Shown: piece after piece, positions 61,988 to 64,000 of the stretch
Layout of the letters: every line of letters begins with the position of its first letter
How positions within the stretch are numbered: the stretch's first letter is position 1
Source: Microcoleus vaginatus HSN003
Lineage (GTDB): Bacteria > Cyanobacteriota > Cyanobacteriia > Cyanobacteriales > Microcoleaceae
Assembly: GCF_022701255.1 (NCBI RefSeq)
Contig: NZ_CP031705.1
Coordinates: forward strand, 2,989,501 to 3,053,500
Direction: 5' to 3'
DNA length: 64,000 nt
Translations under genes and position numbers: made by a program
The notes under the pieces: model-generated
Databases searched by the model: none
What the model was told of the DNA's origin: nothing
What the model saw: only the letters and a program-made list of their open reading frames with translations

Positions 61988-63791
61988 GCGACTCTCTCAA
62001 ATGCTTTTTGTCACCCTGCGCGAAGACCCGGCAGAAGCAGAAATTCCTAGCCACAAACTATTACTCCGTGCCGGATACATCCGGCGCATCGGTAGCGGTA
62101 TATACGCTTATCTCCCATTAATGTGGCGAGTTCTCAAAAAAGTATCTCAAATTGTGCGCGAAGAAATGGACGCTACCGGCGCTCAAGAATGCCTCCTCCC
62201 GCAATTGCAACCGGCCGATTTGTGGCGGGAATCCGGCCGCTGGGATACCTATACTCAAGCTGAAGGTATTATGTTTGCCATGACAGACAGGCAGCAGCGA
62301 GAATTGGGACTGGGCCCAACTCACGAAGAAGTAATTACTACAATTGCTAAAGATATGATTCGTTCTTATCGGCAATTGCCTTTACATCTTTATCAAATTC
62401 AAACTAAGTTTCGCGATGAAATTCGCCCGCGTTTTGGGTTGATGCGCGGTCGCGAATTCATTATGAAAGATGGCTATTCTTTCCACACTAACGAAGAAAG
62501 TCTGAAAAAAACTTATCAGGATATGGCTCAAGCTTATAGCAATATGCTGCGCCGGTCTGGCTTACAATTCCGAGCAGTAGATGCTGATTCGGGAGCAATT
62601 GGCGGTTCTGGTTCTCAAGAGTTTATGGTGCTGGCAGAAGCGGGAGAAGATGAAGTTCTTTATACTGAAGACGGTCAGTATGCCGCTAATGTGGAAAAGG
62701 CTGTCTCGATGCCTGCTGATGCGGAACCCTCGCCCTTTGCCACTTTTGAAAAGCGGGAAACGCCGGGAACTGAAACAATTGATAAACTTTGCAAGTTTTT
62801 GAAATGTTCTCCGACGCAAGTTGTCAAAAATGTGCTTTACCAGGCTGTTTACGACAATGGCATCACAGTATTGGTATTGGTAAGCATTCGCGGTGACCAA
62901 GATGTGAATCAGGTAAAGTTGCTGAATGAATTGACAAAGTTAGCGGGTAATTATCAAGCTAAAACTGTTTTATTTTTGACTGTTCCCGATGCGGAAGCTC
63001 AGCGGAAATGGGCTGCTAAATCTTTACCTCTCGGTTATATGGCTCCCGATGTTGCTGATGATTATATCGCTGGAAGCAAGGAGGTAAACTCTAAGTTTTT
63101 GCGTTTAGTCGATCGCACTGCAGTTGACCTGACCAACTTTGTCACCGGTTCAAACGAATCAGGATACCACGTTGTCGGGGCGAATTGGAACAAAGAATTT
63201 CCTCTACCAGCAACGGTTGTAGGTGTCAGAACAGCCAAAAAAGGCGATCGGGCAGTGCACAACCCCGAACAAACCTTGCAAAGCGCCAGAGGCATCGAAG
63301 TCGGCCACATCTTCCAATTAGGCACCAAATACTCCCAAGCAATGGGCGCCACCTACACCAGCGAACAAGGGGAAGAAATGCCCTTTATTATGGGCTGCTA
63401 CGGCGTCGGCGTGTCGCGGCTAGCTCAATCGGCCGTAGAACAATCCTACGACAAAGACGGGATAATTTGGCCAGTGGCGATCGCCCCGTATCACGCCATC
63501 ATTAGCATCCCCAATATTTCCGACGCTCAACAAGTAGAAGTCGCCGAAAAACTCTATGCAGAACTCAATCAATCTGGCATTGAAACCCTACTAGATGACC
63601 GCGATGAACGAGCCGGAGTTAAATTCAAAGATGCCGATTTAATCGGGATTCCCTATCGCATTGTTCCGGGCCGTTCGCTGAAAGCAGGCAAAGTTGAAGT
63701 CGTGGAAAGAGCCAATCACAAATCACATGAAATTCTTGTTGATGAAGTCAATTCTACGTTAAAACAGTGGATTGAAGCCGCCATCAGCTAA
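61986..63791 (+). CDS. proS: Prolyl-tRNA synthetase
   Basis: A 601-residue bacterial-type class II synthetase charging tRNA(Pro). The start [20 protein letters not shown] is the family norm and is preceded by AAGGA. Motifs: [20 protein letters not shown] (1), [21 protein letters not shown] (2, residues about 135-155), [10 protein letters not shown] (3), an editing INS domain (about residues 225-395, with [11 protein letters not shown] and [16 protein letters not shown]) and the anticodon-binding domain at the C-terminus ([20 protein letters not shown]). Essential for translation. Confidence 0.96.
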   Translation: MRLSQMLFVTLREDPAEAEIPSHKLLLRAGYIRRIGSGIYAYLPLMWRVLKKVSQIVREEMDATGAQECLLPQLQPADLWRESGRWDTYTQAEGIMFAMTDRQQRELGLGPTHEEVITTIAKDMIRSYRQLPLHLYQIQTKFRDEIRPRFGLMRGREFIMKDGYSFHTNEESLKKTYQDMAQAYSNMLRRSGLQFRAVDADSGAIGGSGSQEFMVLAEAGEDEVLYTEDGQYAANVEKAVSMPADAEPSPFATFEKRETPGTETIDKLCKFLKCSPTQVVKNVLYQAVYDNGITVLVLVSIRGDQDVNQVKLLNELTKLAGNYQAKTVLFLTVPDAEAQRKWAAKSLPLGYMAPDVADDYIAGSKEVNSKFLRLVDRTAVDLTNFVTGSNESGYHVVGANWNKEFPLPATVVGVRTAKKGDRAVHNPEQTLQSARGIEVGHIFQLGTKYSQAMGATYTSEQGEEMPFIMGCYGVGVSRLAQSAVEQSYDKDGIIWPVAIAPYHAIISIPNISDAQQVEVAEKLYAELNQSGIETLLDDRDERAGVKFKDADLIGIPYRIVPGRSLKAGKVEVVERANHKSHEILVDEVNSTLKQWIEAAIS

Positions 63792-64000
63792 GGCTTTTTA
63801 ACCAGTAAGGTGCGCGCACCGCGCAGCTACATTTAGGCTCGCAATGTACGCGGTGTACACCCTACATTAGCTCCCCTCTTGGGAGCATCTCAATGAAAGC
63901 AGCCAAGCTAGAAATTGAAGACAGGAGGCAGGAGACAGGAGACAGGATGCACGAGGAAAGAGGAAGAAAGAAGGAGCCAGAAGAAGTGTTTTTACAAATA
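63792..64000. repeat. Palindromes and GGAGACA heptamers after proS
   Basis: Just after proS, GGTGCGCGCACC and CGCGGTGTACACC form short palindromes, and CTCCCCTCTTGGGAG is a terminator-like hairpin at about 63873. At 63921-63947 the heptamer GGAGACA repeats imperfectly, followed by a purine-rich tract. Nothing coding is seen up to the window end. Confidence 0.5.

Noticed and set aside
1..64000. tRNA, rRNA, tmRNA, CRISPR or prophage genes
   Set aside because: No conserved tRNA T-arm, rRNA block, phage structural gene or integrase was recognised on reading either strand; a covariance-model scan would be decisive.

Overview
The window looks like chromosome of a filamentous cyanobacterium, probably of the Microcoleus/Oscillatoria/Phormidium type. 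The octamer GCGATCGC (HIP1) and its core recur throughout. Diagnostic genes include a helical carotenoid protein (the stand-alone N-terminal domain of the orange carotenoid protein), a cyanobacterial-type GAPDH, two Uma2 nucleases, a HEAT-repeat protein and an Rpn-type nuclease. Genus-level placement is inference; no rRNA or tRNA gene was found.

Positions 1-17.9 kb form a surface-glycan region. It holds a TPR protein cut by the window edge, a DUF4214-methyltransferase, four tandem GT4-type glycosyltransferase paralogues (the last fused to DUF4214 and a sulfotransferase), a 981-residue methyltransferase-sulfotransferase with a 26-unit 14-residue repeat, a TPR-DUF4214-GT61 protein, a further methyltransferase, an rfbF-like glucose-1-phosphate cytidylyltransferase gene broken by an IS1-family element, and a GDP-mannose 4,6-dehydratase-like gene. 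Together they suggest synthesis and tailoring (methylation, sulfation) of an extracellular polysaccharide or glycoprotein.

Positions 18-31 kb are mostly housekeeping: gap, nadD, murC-murB-ebfC, a low-molecular-weight tyrosine phosphatase, a GT87-like membrane mannosyltransferase, a LuxR-type response regulator, pgi, a dus-family tRNA dihydrouridine synthase and argF. A Uma2 nuclease and a secreted GH10-like hydrolase follow.

Positions 33.5-38.3 kb are a restriction-modification island. A PD-(D/E)XK protein converges on a C5-cytosine methyltransferase, and beside them lies an N6-adenine methyltransferase fused to what looks like the N-terminal domain of a BsuBI/PstI-type endonuclease that lacks its catalytic half. 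A 26-bp perfect direct repeat brackets the C5 pair, and a 38-bp segment of the N6 methylase gene is duplicated between the two systems, so the island has a recombination history.

Positions 38-64 kb are mixed: an AmpG-like MFS transporter, two lipase-like RTX proteins (one without its nucleophile serine), GNAT, HEAT and Rpn proteins, a class II aldolase, a VOC protein, a rubredoxin plus HI0933-type flavoprotein pair, a ChaB-domain protein, an IS630-family element beside a decayed DUF433 gene, a polysaccharide deacetylase, an SLH protein, an acetoacetate-decarboxylase-like protein, the carotenoid protein, a second Uma2 nuclease, a 1041-residue membrane protein with internal repeats, and proS. 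Both insertion sequences have transposase frames joined at long A runs, as expected for -1 frameshifting.
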